Source of the DNA: RDYZ01 sp964518905
GTDB lineage: Bacteria; Cyanobacteriota; Cyanobacteriia; Cyanobacteriales; Geitlerinemataceae
DNA: 64,000 nt
Assembly: GCA_964518905.1 (NCBI GenBank)
Contig: CAZFJL010000020.1
Coordinates: 1-64,000, forward strand
Direction: 5' to 3'
The first letter of the stretch is position 1. Every line of letters starts with the position of its first letter. A program made the position numbers and the translations under genes. The notes below the pieces were generated by a model. The model was not told the DNA's origin and ran no database searches. It saw nothing but the letters and a program-made list of their open reading frames with translations. Positions 26,336 through 35,768 of the stretch are shown here, piece after piece.

Positions 26336-26728
26336 GTCTATAATTGCTGGAATATCGCCCCGATCGTAAGAATCGCTCTACTGAGCAAGATGCATAGTTC
26401 TAAACTGTTAATAACTTAAAAAACTAGCAGTGTAAACAGCACGTCTATCAGACGAGTCGGCATTGAACGTTCTGGGAACTTTACAGAAAATCAAGCATTT
26501 GCACCTTGGAGCGAGGCTCGACTCGGGTGAATCTTCGCGCTCAAATCCGTTCACACCTGACCCATACTTAAGTGGGTTCAATATAGCATCTTGATGATTT
26601 GAACTGACTGAATTGATCGCGATGATGAATCGTCATTCAACTGCGCTTAGAAAATTTCAGCTTGGAACCTGACGGATGGACGTTTTGCGATCGCGATCGC
26701 AGTTATCAGGCAGGAATGAGAGAATAGA
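26336..26728. other. intergenic region between divergent sepF and LOG gene
   Basis: This 393-bp A/T-enriched spacer should contain the promoters of both genes. I found no hairpin with a T-tract, no repeat shared with the other elements and no convincing small gene. Confidence 0.45.
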
Positions 26729-27865
26729 ATGTATCACGCGCTACATTTTATTGCGACCACTGCGTCGGGCGGTTTTATGAACGATATGCACAACGATTCT
26801 GTTCTTTACCCGAAGCGTCTACCGGTTAAACTCGACGCCACGGTTCAGCAAACCCTAGAGTCGCTTCCGGATCATGAGCATCGTAAATGGATCGAGCGAT
26901 CGCTGCAAGCCATTTGCACGATGGCCGATCGCGATGTCGATCGCCTCGATTGGAAAATCCTGAGCAAAGCGATCCAGGATATTACCCGCGCGATGGACAC
27001 CTTTCGCCCCTACCGCTATGTGCGAAAAGTGGCGGTGTTTGGCTCGGCTCGCACACCGGCCACCGCGCCGGAATATCAGCTAGCGCAGGCGTTTGCGGCA
27101 CAAATGGCCGACGATGGCTTTATGGTGATCACGGGTGCGGGCGGTGGCATCATGGCCGCTGCGAATCAGGGAGCCGGGGCGACACGATCGTTTGGCCTCA
27201 ATATTGATCTGCCCTTCGAGCAATCGGCGAACCCCTATATCGCCAACGATCCAAAAGAAGTTGCCTTTAAGTATTTCTTTACGCGGAAGCTGTTTTTTCT
27301 GCGGGAAAGTGACGCGATCGCTCTGTTTCCCGGCGGTTTTGGCACGATGGATGAAGCGTTTGAGACGATTACGCTGCTCCAAACCGGCAAGTTTGGCCCC
27401 GCTCCGTTAGTGCTGGTGCAGCCGCCGGGAAATCGCTACTGGAATGAGTGGGAAGAGTACGTGCGCGGCCAAATTTTGGCACAAGGACTGATTTCAAAAG
27501 ATGATCTGAGTTTGTATTCGATCGTCGAAGATGCCGAGGCAGCAGCGGCGATCGTGCGTAATTTTTATCGTTTTTACCATTCGTCGCGCTTCGTGGGCGA
27601 TCGGCTGGTGTTGCGCCTCAAGGGGGAATTAAGCGATGAGACGATCGCTACGCTCAATGCTGAATTTAGCGACATTCTCGTCTCGGGCACGATCGAAAAA
27701 ACAGCGGCACTACCCGAGGAGGCAGGCGATGACACCGAGCGACTCCCACGCCTGATTCTGCACTTTAACCGTAGCAATTATGGTCGTCTGCATCAGCTCA
27801 TTCGACTGATCAATCAGCTCGGCCACTGCGATTCACTGGCAAACTGTGCAGTATGTCAGAGCTAG
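26729..27865 (+). CDS. LOG-family protein (putative nucleotide phosphoribohydrolase)
   Basis: In this 378-residue protein residues about 100-270 match the LOG / TIGR00730 family: VAVFGSARTPA, ITGAGGGIMAAANQGA and the catalytic pattern PGGFGTMDEAFE. Family members release ribose-5-phosphate from nucleoside monophosphates; plant LOG makes active cytokinins and bacterial members are often mislabelled lysine decarboxylase. About 95 residues on the N side and a distinct C-terminal segment (about 285-370) surround the core, as in other cyanobacterial versions. The exact start is uncertain: an ATG at 26777 is also possible, and neither has a strong ribosome-binding site. Confidence 0.88.
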   Translation: MYHALHFIATTASGGFMNDMHNDSVLYPKRLPVKLDATVQQTLESLPDHEHRKWIERSLQAICTMADRDVDRLDWKILSKAIQDITRAMDTFRPYRYVRKVAVFGSARTPATAPEYQLAQAFAAQMADDGFMVITGAGGGIMAAANQGAGATRSFGLNIDLPFEQSANPYIANDPKEVAFKYFFTRKLFFLRESDAIALFPGGFGTMDEAFETITLLQTGKFGPAPLVLVQPPGNRYWNEWEEYVRGQILAQGLISKDDLSLYSIVEDAEAAAAIVRNFYRFYHSSRFVGDRLVLRLKGELSDETIATLNAEFSDILVSGTIEKTAALPEEAGDDTERLPRLILHFNRSNYGRLHQLIRLINQLGHCDSLANCAVCQS

Positions 27866-28054
27866 CGTCGGAGTTGACCCCAGATTGAACCCGATTCTGG
27901 CGCTCATCCGCCTGTAACGTTATGCATCGCTAATGTCATTATTCCTTGACGCACCAATCTTGAATGGTAACGATGGATACGAGAGTGGCGCTCATGCTTG
28001 AACATTACCGTTACGGGCGATCGCTCTATTCCACCGCATTACGAGGCCAAAATC

Positions 28055-28333
28055 ATGGCTACCATCGTCGTTGAAGCATCGATCGCCGAGCCACAAGTTA
28101 ACCCCGAAGCGTTTAGCGGTCATTGCTCCCTGATGCCATCGCGATCAGATCTCGCGTCAGACCTCTGGGTGCAGTTGCGTGTTTTACCCCATCCGTTTAG
28201 TGGGAACTTCGCGCTACTAATGGGACAAATCGCACCGGAAGCCTGGTCGGTCTGGATTCCCAACTACGGCGAGGCGACCGTGTGTTTGGATGCCTTGGGT
28301 GAGGTGTGTTTGCCTGATCAAATCTGCGGCTAA
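28055..28333 (+). CDS. small protein of unknown function
   Basis: This is a protein of about 92 residues that I do not recognise. It starts at an ATG (MATIVVEASIAEPQ) with GAGG 9-12 bases upstream; the open frame extends 19 residues further back to a TTG. Its only notable features are a Trp-containing, moderately hydrophobic centre (SDLWVQLRVLPHPFSGNFAL) and WSVWIPNYGEATVCLD near the end. There is no signal peptide or membrane helix. A GGTGGGCA repeat begins 25 bases after the stop. Confidence 0.45.
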   Translation: MATIVVEASIAEPQVNPEAFSGHCSLMPSRSDLASDLWVQLRVLPHPFSGNFALLMGQIAPEAWSVWIPNYGEATVCLDALGEVCLPDQICG

Positions 28334-28357
28334 GTCGTCCCAGTCAAGAACAGTTTC

Positions 28358-28425
28358 GTAGGGTGGGCAATGCCTACCACGATCAACCAGCGAACAAGCA
28401 TTCATCATGGTGGCAGTGCCCTACG
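28358..28425. repeat. GGTGGGCA-type palindromic repeat, copy 3
   Basis: GTAGGGTGGGCAATGCCTACC at the left pairs with GGTGGCAGTGCCCTAC at the right. It is more diverged than the copies at 25.58 and 43.61 kb. It separates the small unknown gene from the pseudogene remnant. Confidence 0.7.
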
Positions 28426-28436
28426 GGTACTAACGG

Positions 28437-29073
28437 TTAGAAGGCGCGACCTTCATTGATGCCGTATTCGATGTAGTGCGAAACCGGCGTAAATTCGCCA
28501 CTCAACACCGCCGTACGAACATCCGGATTGAGCGTTAGATATCCTTGTGATCGAAAGGTTGAGTTCGGTTCGCGCCCTTCAAATTGACCGTGCAGGACAA
28601 AATGCGCGATCGCGCCGCCGTTAAAGCCCGCAACGTCCGGATTGGCGGTCATCGTCATTCGGTTCGCCTTCGTTGGCGACGAGCACTTTCGTACCGTCGG
28701 GCGTGAAGGTGAGCATATCGGGCAGTGCGCCGACGGTGACGCTGTTGAGGAAGTTACCGTTCGTATCGAAAAATGCGACGTTACCGGGCGCTTGCTTGTC
28801 GTTGTTCTCCACGGCCACGGCAACGACGCCATTGCTCACATCAACGCTATTGGCGACCGCACCATAGGCCGTCACGTCGATCGAAAATGCTAACGTCGGA
28901 TTGATCGAGCCGTCACTTTGTAAACCACTGACATCGAGGACATCGATCGTTGCGCTTTGGGCATTCACGACAAACAAACGCTTGGTAGCTGCGTCGTAGG
29001 ACACGATCTCGGCAGCACTTTCGTCGAAGACTCCAGTTTTGTACGTTCCGATCGGCTTCAGTTGTATCGCCAT
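28437..29073 (-). pseudogene. decayed choice-of-anchor I surface/secreted protein, internally deleted
   Basis: Two fragments in different frames lie end to end. The N-terminal fragment (from 29073, MAIQLKPIGTYKTGVFDES) matches the start of choice-of-anchor I or phytase-like beta-propeller proteins through FTPDGTKVLVANEGEPNDD and then runs into a stop at 28621. In another frame from about 28650 to 28437 the sequence reads TANPDVAGFNGGAIAHFV, then HYIEYGINEGRAF, a tail repeat seen at the C-terminus of long cyanobacterial surface proteins. The several hundred residues that should lie between are absent. It looks like a large deletion that also shifted the frame. A sequencing error alone would not explain the missing middle. 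Confidence 0.75.
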
Positions 29074-29267
29074 GCTCTGCGGGTTCCCCAGGAAAAATCT
29101 CTGCGGCCTCGTGTGAAATGGGTATTCGGTTCTCTGAAGACCCGATACACATCCACGAGAAGCCGCCTAGAGATTCTCACGACACCATTAAGCCCCTCCT
29201 ATGTTTGGGTTAACGGCTAGGAATCCCAGCATTAAATCTGGGTTATCAAGCGAGGGATGAGGGCGAC

Positions 29268-30776
29268 TTAGTTCATCCGATAGCCAAATTTAGTCGGATC
29301 AACCTCGGATAAATCAATATCGTTGAGACCATATTCCGCCCAGCGCTGGGTCACCGTTGCCGCCACGTCTGGGTCAGACTCCAGCGGTTCGCCCCACTCG
29401 TGATCGGTTTCCGGCGGCATTTTTGTCGTCGCATCGATGCCCATACGTCCACCGAGACCGATTTTTTCACTGGCAAAATCCAGCGTGTCAAACGGCGTAT
29501 TCGGCAAAATAAACACGTCGCGCACCGGGTCAACCTTCGAGGAAATCGCCCACACCACCTGACGCGGATCGCGCACATCGATCGCCTTATCCACCACAAT
29601 CACAAACTTGGTATAGGTAAACTGCGGCAAGGCGCTCCAAAAGGCCAGCGCCGCCCGCCGTGCCTGACCCGGATAGGCTTTATCGATCGAAATAATCGCC
29701 GCCTTGTAGCTCAGGGCATCCATCGGCAAGAAGAAATCGACGATTTCGCTCACCTGCTGGCGCAAAATCGGCGTGTAAACCCGGTTGAGTGCGATCGCCA
29801 TCATCGCCTCTTCCTTCGGCGGACGACCGCTAAAGGTGGTGAGATAAATCGGATTTTTGCGATGGGTCATGCAGTGGAACCGCACCAGCGGCGAATCCTC
29901 CGCGCCGCCGTAGTAGCCCATGTGATCGCCGCAGGGGCCATCGGGCAGCACTTCACCCGGTGTAATCGTCCCTTCGAGAATGATCTCGGCCTGGGCTGGA
30001 ACTTCGAGATCGACGGTTTTACATTTGGCTAAATGCACCCCCTCGCCGCCGTATAGTCCCGCAAATAGCCACTCGGACAGCTCCACCGGGATGGGTGTCG
30101 CCGCCGCCATCAGCAGCAGTGGATCGATTCCGAGGGCGATCGCCACCTCCAGCTTTTGGCCGCGTTCCGCCGCCTTGCGTAAATGTCGCGCCCCGCCGCG
30201 CACCGACAGCCAATGCACCGTCATCGTCGTGTCCGACTGCAATTGCAGCCGGTACACCCCCACATTCGGCGTCCCCGTCTCGCAATCCTTCGTAATCACC
30301 AGCCCCATCGTCACCACCTTGCCCGCATCGCCGGGATAGGGGCGAATCATCGGAATATCGTTGAGATTCAGATCATCGCCTTCGATCACGACCTGATGAC
30401 AGGGCGGCAAAAAGTCCCGTAGCGGCTTGGCCTTGACCACGTCAAATAACACCTTGCCAAACTCGATCGCCTGGGAAATCTTCTTCGGCGGCTTCGGCTG
30501 CTGCAACATGCCCAGCTTTTTGCCCAGCTCCTCTAGCTCCTCGGGCTTCTCCATATTCATCGCCCAGCAAATCCGCTCTTCCGTGCCGAGCAAATTCACC
30601 GCCACGGGAAACTTTGCCCCCTTCACATTCTCGAACAGCAAACCGGGGCCACCGACTTGCAGCATCCGATTGGAAATTTCGGCAATCTCCAGATCCGAAT
30701 CCACCGGAGCCGTGATGCGCCGAAGCTGGCCGCGTTCTTCAAGAAGTTGGATGAATCCCCGCAGATCTCTAGGCAT
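29268..30776 (-). CDS. ubiD: UbiD-family decarboxylase
   Basis: This 502-residue enzyme belongs to the prenylated-FMN-dependent UbiD family. Recognisable stretches are MPRDLRGFIQLLEERGQLRRI, GPGLLFENVKGAKFPVAVNLLG, GPCGDHMGYYGG and GRPPKEEAMMAIALNRV. The ERGQLRRI and EDSPLVRFHCMTHRKNPIY regions are typical. The classical role is decarboxylation of polyprenyl-hydroxybenzoate on the route to quinones. In cyanobacteria it is linked to plastoquinone synthesis, which is an inference from the family. It needs prenyl-FMN made by UbiX, which is not in this window. It lies downstream of the ABC ATPase gene on the same strand. Confidence 0.92.
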   Translation of the reverse strand: MPRDLRGFIQLLEERGQLRRITAPVDSDLEIAEISNRMLQVGGPGLLFENVKGAKFPVAVNLLGTEERICWAMNMEKPEELEELGKKLGMLQQPKPPKKISQAIEFGKVLFDVVKAKPLRDFLPPCHQVVIEGDDLNLNDIPMIRPYPGDAGKVVTMGLVITKDCETGTPNVGVYRLQLQSDTTMTVHWLSVRGGARHLRKAAERGQKLEVAIALGIDPLLLMAAATPIPVELSEWLFAGLYGGEGVHLAKCKTVDLEVPAQAEIILEGTITPGEVLPDGPCGDHMGYYGGAEDSPLVRFHCMTHRKNPIYLTTFSGRPPKEEAMMAIALNRVYTPILRQQVSEIVDFFLPMDALSYKAAIISIDKAYPGQARRAALAFWSALPQFTYTKFVIVVDKAIDVRDPRQVVWAISSKVDPVRDVFILPNTPFDTLDFASEKIGLGGRMGIDATTKMPPETDHEWGEPLESDPDVAATVTQRWAEYGLNDIDLSEVDPTKFGYRMN

Positions 30777-30883
30777 GTCGTGCTACTTTACGTTTTGTTA
30801 CACAGCCTTCATTATGACGCGCGATCGCCGCACCGATGCCGATTTGAGCGAGTTTTCTGCCATGTCAGCCCAGGCTCGCCTCG

Positions 30884-31876
30884 CTAACGGCTGATAGTTA
30901 ACCCCCGATCGCGCAGTTGCTTCAGGAAAAAATCCTCCAAACTCGGACGCGCCGATCGCAGATTTAGCACCGTACCGCCTGCCGCACCGATCGCCGCGAT
31001 CGCCTCCGACAGATCGCCGTTCAGCGTTCCCCGCCAGGTCTCCCCGCTCCGATCCAGATCGCCCAACACCGCTTGCAGCGACGTCGCCTCCCCGCCCTGA
31101 CCGCTGACCTGGTAGCAATCCGACGTACCCAGCAGTTCATCGAGCGACCCGGTACACAACAGCTCGCCCTGCGCCAAAATCGCCACGCGATCGCAAATCG
31201 CCTCCACATCGTTCAAGATGTGGCTATTAAAAAAAATGGTCTTTCCCTGAGCCTTCAGCGCCAGAATAATCTCGCGCATTTGATAGCGTCCCAATGGATC
31301 AAGCCCCGACATCGGCTCATCGAGGAAAATCACCTCCGGATTACCAATCAGCGCCTGCGCCATCCCCACCCGTTGCAGCATCCCCTTAGAATATTGCCGC
31401 ATCTGTTTCGTCTTCGCGCTCTTGACCGACAGCCCGACCCAGTCCAGCAACTGCGTGATGCGCTGCGATCGCTGCGATCGTGGAATCTCGAACAACTGCG
31501 CCATAAATCCGAGAAATTCCCAGCCCGTCAAATAATCATAAAAATAGGGATTTTCCGGCAAATATCCGACCTGTTGCCGCACCCCTTGATCACCAATCGA
31601 TCGCCCCAAAATTGAGGCGCGTCCCGATGTCGGTTGCACCAAACCGAGCAATATTTTTAACAGCGTCGTCTTGCCCGCACCATTCGGCCCGAGTAGCCCA
31701 AACGTCTCGCCCGTCGGAACCGCGATCGAGCAAGCCTTGAGCGATTCTACCTTGCGATTAAGCCAAAAGCCGGTGCGATAGGTTTTGGTTAAGCGATCGG
31801 CCCAAACCGCGATCGAAGCTGGCTCTATTGAGCTTGAAACAACAGGCGGATTCAAGTTGGAATCACTCATCGACAC
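30884..31876 (-). CDS. ABC transporter ATP-binding protein
   Basis: This is a 330-residue ATPase subunit. Walker A is GPNGAGKTTLLK, the signature is YSKGMLQRVGMAQAL and Walker B is VIFLDEPMSGLDP, followed by the switch-like NSHILNDVEAICDR. The C-terminal about 100 residues resemble the DUF4162-type regulatory domain of CcmA/NatA-like ABC-2 exporters (TGSLDELLGTSDCYQVSG). The permease that should pair with it is not adjacent: the gene downstream is ubiD and the one upstream is the LysM protein. Substrate unknown. The start MSMSDSNLNPP precedes a disordered stretch of about 20 residues, and a later start is possible. Confidence 0.92.
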   Translation of the reverse strand: MSMSDSNLNPPVVSSSIEPASIAVWADRLTKTYRTGFWLNRKVESLKACSIAVPTGETFGLLGPNGAGKTTLLKILLGLVQPTSGRASILGRSIGDQGVRQQVGYLPENPYFYDYLTGWEFLGFMAQLFEIPRSQRSQRITQLLDWVGLSVKSAKTKQMRQYSKGMLQRVGMAQALIGNPEVIFLDEPMSGLDPLGRYQMREIILALKAQGKTIFFNSHILNDVEAICDRVAILAQGELLCTGSLDELLGTSDCYQVSGQGGEATSLQAVLGDLDRSGETWRGTLNGDLSEAIAAIGAAGGTVLNLRSARPSLEDFFLKQLRDRGLTISR

Positions 31877-31920
31877 AGCACTATAGAGAAATCTTAATTG
31901 CTTCGTTCTAACAAAAACAA

Positions 31921-31951
31921 GGGCAGCAGAAAAACTGAAATTCTGCTGCCC
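31921..31951 (-). terminator. intrinsic terminator after the LysM/M23 gene
   Basis: An 11-bp stem GGGCAGCAGAA/TTCTGCTGCCC with a 9-base loop, followed on the minus strand by TTGTTTTTGTT, is a textbook rho-independent terminator 63 bases beyond the stop codon at 32014. Confidence 0.88.
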
Positions 31952-32013
31952 TGAGGCTTAACTATTCAACGAAAGATTCCGCTTTGGAATCGGTGAACTC
32001 AACGAATTTCGAG

Positions 32014-34284
32014 CTACGGCAGATAAGCGACGGGGTTAACAACACCCCGACCGGCAGAATGCAGCTCAAAGTGTAGGTGAGGCCCGGTGCTAAAACCAGT
32101 GCTACCCATATCAGCAATGTGCTGGCCTTGCTCGACCTGGTCGCCTTCCTCAACCACAATGCGGTTGTTGTGGGCGTAGAGCGTGAGGCTACCGTCTGGG
32201 TGAGTGACTTCTACCAGGTTGCCATAACCGCCAGAATTCCAGCGAGCGTAGGTGACAACGCCCGGAGCAGCGGCAACGATCGGTGTACCCGTCGGGCCAC
32301 CAATGTCGATACCATTGTGCATCCGACCCCAACGCCAGCCATACCCCGAGGTTAGAACACCCTGGGCAGGCCAAACGTAGCTACCGTTGAACTGAGAGCC
32401 AACACTCGGCAAATACTCACCCACTGCGGCCAGTGCCGGGATATCCGGCGAGACTGAACGAGGCGGGAGGACAGGAGCATAGTTACTCGAACCCAGGGGA
32501 GCAACTGCGATGGTGTCCGCTGTCTCGGTAACATCACCACCGACATTGCTGCTCGCAACGAGGGGGGCGGGGCTCGGAGTGACAACGCCGGAAATCGCAT
32601 TCTCTTCGGCAGTCAGCTTGCCAATGCTAGCCGCTGTCGAGGCTTCGCGCACCGAGTCACGAGCGGAAAACTCAGGGTTAATCCGCGACGAGGCCATTTC
32701 GCGAGCCGGAGCAGGCATAACGCTGCGATCGGAGTCACGATCAAAGTCTAAAGTTGCGGGAACGGCAGCGATGCTGACGGAATCGCTAGTGTCACCATCA
32801 TCGCTAACCGGAGCGCTCAGTCGTAGTCGATCGATATCGCCTCGAAGGCTAGCCGCGTAATCCATCGATTGACTACTTTCTGCCGTCACAGTGGCGGTCG
32901 GAGCCATTGTGGTCTGTTCAGCCAGCGGCAGCGAAGTGGATGAAGACGCCGCCGAAATCGGCGAGTTCAGGCTTGGATCGAGGCTGCGATCGCGGCGTGA
33001 TACTGCCGAAATACGGCTTGCAGGAGCTGCAATGTATGGCGTACTGGGGGAAACAATGCTCGAAGTTGCCTCTACACCAGTGGCTCCGCTAGGAAGCGCT
33101 GCGATCGAGCCACGAAGCAGTCCAGTAGAAGCAGAGGACACATTCGGCACAATCAGCTCTTGACCGGGCTTCAAGTGGTCTGGATTGGCAATGTTGTTGG
33201 CCGCAATCAGAACATCAAGGGTTATGCCATGTCGGTTCGCAACAGAGGAGAGCGTATCACCGGAAGCTACGCGATGAACGCTATCTAAGCGAGCATTCAA
33301 AACACTCGGGACAAGTGTTATCTCGGACTGAGGAGCCAGATCCTCAAAGCCGGGAGCAAGACGTGAGATGAGCGATCGATGAGGAGCTGTCATGGTCGCA
33401 GCGATCTGCTCGCTATCGCTGCGCTGGATTGAGGCATCAAACTCGTTGCTGCTATCGAGATTCGCTGAATCATCGAGTAGAGGCGCGACGTAGGCAATAT
33501 GCCCGGTTTCACGATCGGAGACAGACGCCTCGTCCTGCGCGTGATCGTGGTCTTCGCGCGAGTAACCACGCACATCGATCGCTTTTTCCAAGACTTTACG
33601 GCTAGCCGTAAAGTCATTGGCATCCGCAATGACGTCAAACTCAGGACGGCGATTCATGCCGTCATGAATGGGAATATTTAGAACTTGACCGACATAAAGC
33701 GAAGCATCTGCGGAGATACCATTCGCCTGAGCGATCTGATCAAGGCTGGTTCGGTAGGCTGAAGCAATTTGCCACAGCGTTTGGTTATGCCGAACTGTGT
33801 ATTGAAGGTACTGAGTCTCAACCGTCTTTGTAGCGGTGGCGATATCCGTGGCTTCCACAACTTCAGCATCGGCCAAGATCGGCGATACTTCCTCGGGAAT
33901 GACCGCTGTCTTATCGATCGACGGAACCATCAATGCTGATGCAATACCGTCGGACGGAGCTTGCGCTTCGCTATCTACGGCACTTCCAGCGTCATCAGAG
34001 TAAATCTCGGATGCATGAGCCTCGGATGCATGAACCTCGGGCTGCTGTTCGTTAGCCGCTTCGCGAGTTTCGCTATTGCTTTCGGAGATGACGGACGCAT
34101 TGCTCGGTTTCGGGAGTGCCATCGTGGCGGCTCCCATGGAAATTGCAAGGCCGATCGCTGCCGCAGACGTGCGAACTCGGCGCTGCCCTTCGCCACAGAC
34201 TGGCTTATTCATTTCAGACTGTGGAATTGAATCCATTTGGCAAATGGGTTCGGGGGCGTTTGAGTGTGGGAACGTGCGTTTCAA
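32014..34284 (-). CDS. LysM-repeat, M23-family cell-wall peptidase
   Basis: This is a 756-residue envelope protein. A hydrophobic segment near residues 45-60 (IGLAISMGAATMALP) acts as signal or anchor. LysM modules that bind peptidoglycan glycan lie at about 157-200 (YTVRHNQTLWQIASAY) and about 335-378 (HRVASGDTLSSVANRH). A Ser/Ala-rich disordered linker follows, then an M23 domain at about 655-756 with the zinc ligands HNGIDIGG and HLHFEL. M23 enzymes cleave peptide cross-bridges during growth or division. The TTG start is chosen because a near-perfect anti-Shine-Dalgarno match, TAAGGAGGT, lies 6 bases upstream. A long leader precedes it and a clear terminator follows. Confidence 0.92.
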   Translation of the reverse strand: MKRTFPHSNAPEPICQMDSIPQSEMNKPVCGEGQRRVRTSAAAIGLAISMGAATMALPKPSNASVISESNSETREAANEQQPEVHASEAHASEIYSDDAGSAVDSEAQAPSDGIASALMVPSIDKTAVIPEEVSPILADAEVVEATDIATATKTVETQYLQYTVRHNQTLWQIASAYRTSLDQIAQANGISADASLYVGQVLNIPIHDGMNRRPEFDVIADANDFTASRKVLEKAIDVRGYSREDHDHAQDEASVSDRETGHIAYVAPLLDDSANLDSSNEFDASIQRSDSEQIAATMTAPHRSLISRLAPGFEDLAPQSEITLVPSVLNARLDSVHRVASGDTLSSVANRHGITLDVLIAANNIANPDHLKPGQELIVPNVSSASTGLLRGSIAALPSGATGVEATSSIVSPSTPYIAAPASRISAVSRRDRSLDPSLNSPISAASSSTSLPLAEQTTMAPTATVTAESSQSMDYAASLRGDIDRLRLSAPVSDDGDTSDSVSIAAVPATLDFDRDSDRSVMPAPAREMASSRINPEFSARDSVREASTAASIGKLTAEENAISGVVTPSPAPLVASSNVGGDVTETADTIAVAPLGSSNYAPVLPPRSVSPDIPALAAVGEYLPSVGSQFNGSYVWPAQGVLTSGYGWRWGRMHNGIDIGGPTGTPIVAAAPGVVTYARWNSGGYGNLVEVTHPDGSLTLYAHNNRIVVEEGDQVEQGQHIADMGSTGFSTGPHLHFELHSAGRGVVNPVAYLP

Positions 34285-35303
34285 GCAACGACCTCCTTAG
34301 ACGACTGAACGGGCGCTCTCTATGCCAACCTTTAGACCAAAAGTACTGCGTTACGCAGCGTTTTAGCTGGGGATGGACGATGTCGCTGAAAACTCACGGA
34401 ATTCGTCAGCCAAGCGCGTCGGAGAGAGTGTCTCGATCGCTAGTCGCGATTTCGTTGTGGATTAGGTTAGCCTGCTTTTCCTGATTTGTACAAGATCTTG
34501 ACAAGCTACAGACCCAGAACGACGCTTCGAGCGGGGTTGAACAACCCGGCATTCGAGAGACACGAGTTTACTGCAAACAGACCGAAAACGGTCACATCAG
34601 CGTGAACAAATCACAACTGGAGTTTCAGCTCGATAGTTTAGCAAATCCCGCTCTAAATGCAAGTAGTTGCGATACATTCTCTTTTCTGAATCTGTGTACA
34701 CAGAGTTATGAGCAGCTCGATCGAAAAGTAAATACTAGACTCCTGATGCGGTCTAAATTCAAGGCTTATTTCATTGATCTCTATGTGCTGCGTAAGCATA
34801 GAGACCCCTTACTCCATAAAGCGTTGGAATCCGATCTTTCCTGCAATTCGATCGTATTTTTCAGAAGTGTGAATCCTGTGAATGCAGCTCGCCGGAAGCG
34901 GGAAAGGTTCGCCTGGTCTATATCTTCCCCTGTGGACGCGTCCCCCAAAATCGTTTGCGGCTTTTACGCAGAGCTCGAAGGCTTGATCTAGTTCTTCATC
35001 GTCAAGGCCGAAATTTCCTTGGCTCAAGCGCTTATGCTTATACCCCGCAAAGTTTTAGGCTTTGTGCTTGTCGTGAAAATGTCCCATCGATCGGCATGGT
35101 CGGTAATGATCGATGACAATCAATCTGATTTCATATTTTTGGGATTTAACATACATATTACTTATGCTATCCCGAAATAATTTTCATTAAACTGGTGGGT
35201 CTGAAGGATGAAGGATTGGCGAATTTTGGGGAGCCGGTGGACACATTTTCCCGTCATAGCGAAATCATCGCGGCTAGAATCGTCGCCCTCGGCGAAGGTG
35301 ATT
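34285..35303. other. about 1 kb without a convincing gene upstream of the LysM/M23 gene
   Basis: The region contains hairpins (CCGGGTTG/CAACCCCG near 34529-34546 and CTGCG-TTA-CGCAG near 34347) and should include a long 5' leader for the LysM/M23 gene. Open frames at 34602-34991 (plus) and 34809-35027 (minus) overlap each other, start with GTG or TTG, and show no recognisable family. One may be a gene remnant. I searched for the conserved GGGGAACC core of a c-di-AMP riboswitch and did not find it. Confidence 0.5.
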
Positions 35304-35768
35304 TTAATCTGCCGCTGTATTGATCTGGCGTAGCGCCTCAAACAGCCCGATCGCCACACTCACCGACAGATTCAAGCTCCGGACACAAGGTTCCAGAATC
35401 GGTATATATATTGTGTCGTCACAGGTTGCCAGCACCGATTCGGGTAAACCAGCCGTTTCGCAGCCGAACAGCAATCTGTCATTCGCTTGAAATGCAAACT
35501 CTGTGTAGTGCTGGCGTCCGCGTGTCGTAAAACCAAGGCGACGACCACGCTGAGTTGTCTCCTGGCTCGCGAAGGCGTCCCAGTTCTCGTGGTAAGTCAA
35601 ATCAACGTAGGGCCAATAATCGAGTCCAGCTCGTTTGACGTGGCGATCGTCGATCTGAAAACCCAAAGGGCCGACGAGATGTAGCGGGGTTTTCGTCGCA
35701 GCGCAGGTGCGAGCAATATTGCCGGTGTTGGGTGGGATTTGGGGTTCAACGAGAACAACGTGTGGCAT
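35304..35768 (-). CDS. trmL: tRNA (cytidine(34)-2'-O)-methyltransferase
   Basis: This enzyme of 154 residues is in the SPOUT/TrmL (YibK) family and methylates the wobble nucleotide of leucine tRNAs with S-adenosylmethionine. Signatures are PHVVLVEPQIPPNTGNIART at the start, HLVGPLGFQIDDRHVKRAGLDYW, LLFGCETAGLPE in the knotted SAM site and CVRSLNLSVSVAIGLFEALR at the end. The open frame runs 19 residues further upstream to 35825, but family members begin at MPxVVLVxP, so I use the ATG at 35768. A tRNA-Leu gene, a possible substrate class, occurs at 53.1 kb. Confidence 0.93.
   Translation of the reverse strand: MPHVVLVEPQIPPNTGNIARTCAATKTPLHLVGPLGFQIDDRHVKRAGLDYWPYVDLTYHENWDAFASQETTQRGRRLGFTTRGRQHYTEFAFQANDRLLFGCETAGLPESVLATCDDTIYIPILEPCVRSLNLSVSVAIGLFEALRQINTAAD

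Noticed and set aside
28437..29073. Simple sequencing frameshift in an intact gene
   Set aside because: A one-base error would leave the middle of the protein present. Here several hundred residues expected between the two fragments are missing, so a deletion is the better explanation.
34285..34620. c-di-AMP (ydaO-type) riboswitch before the LysM/M23 gene
   Set aside because: Such switches occur before cell-wall hydrolase genes, so I looked for the conserved GGGGAACC and GGGUGAAUC cores on the minus strand. Neither is present.
34602..34991. 129-codon plus-strand frame upstream of the LysM/M23 gene
   Set aside because: GTG start without a ribosome-binding site, overlapping minus-strand frame, no recognisable family. 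Kept only as part of the unexplained region.
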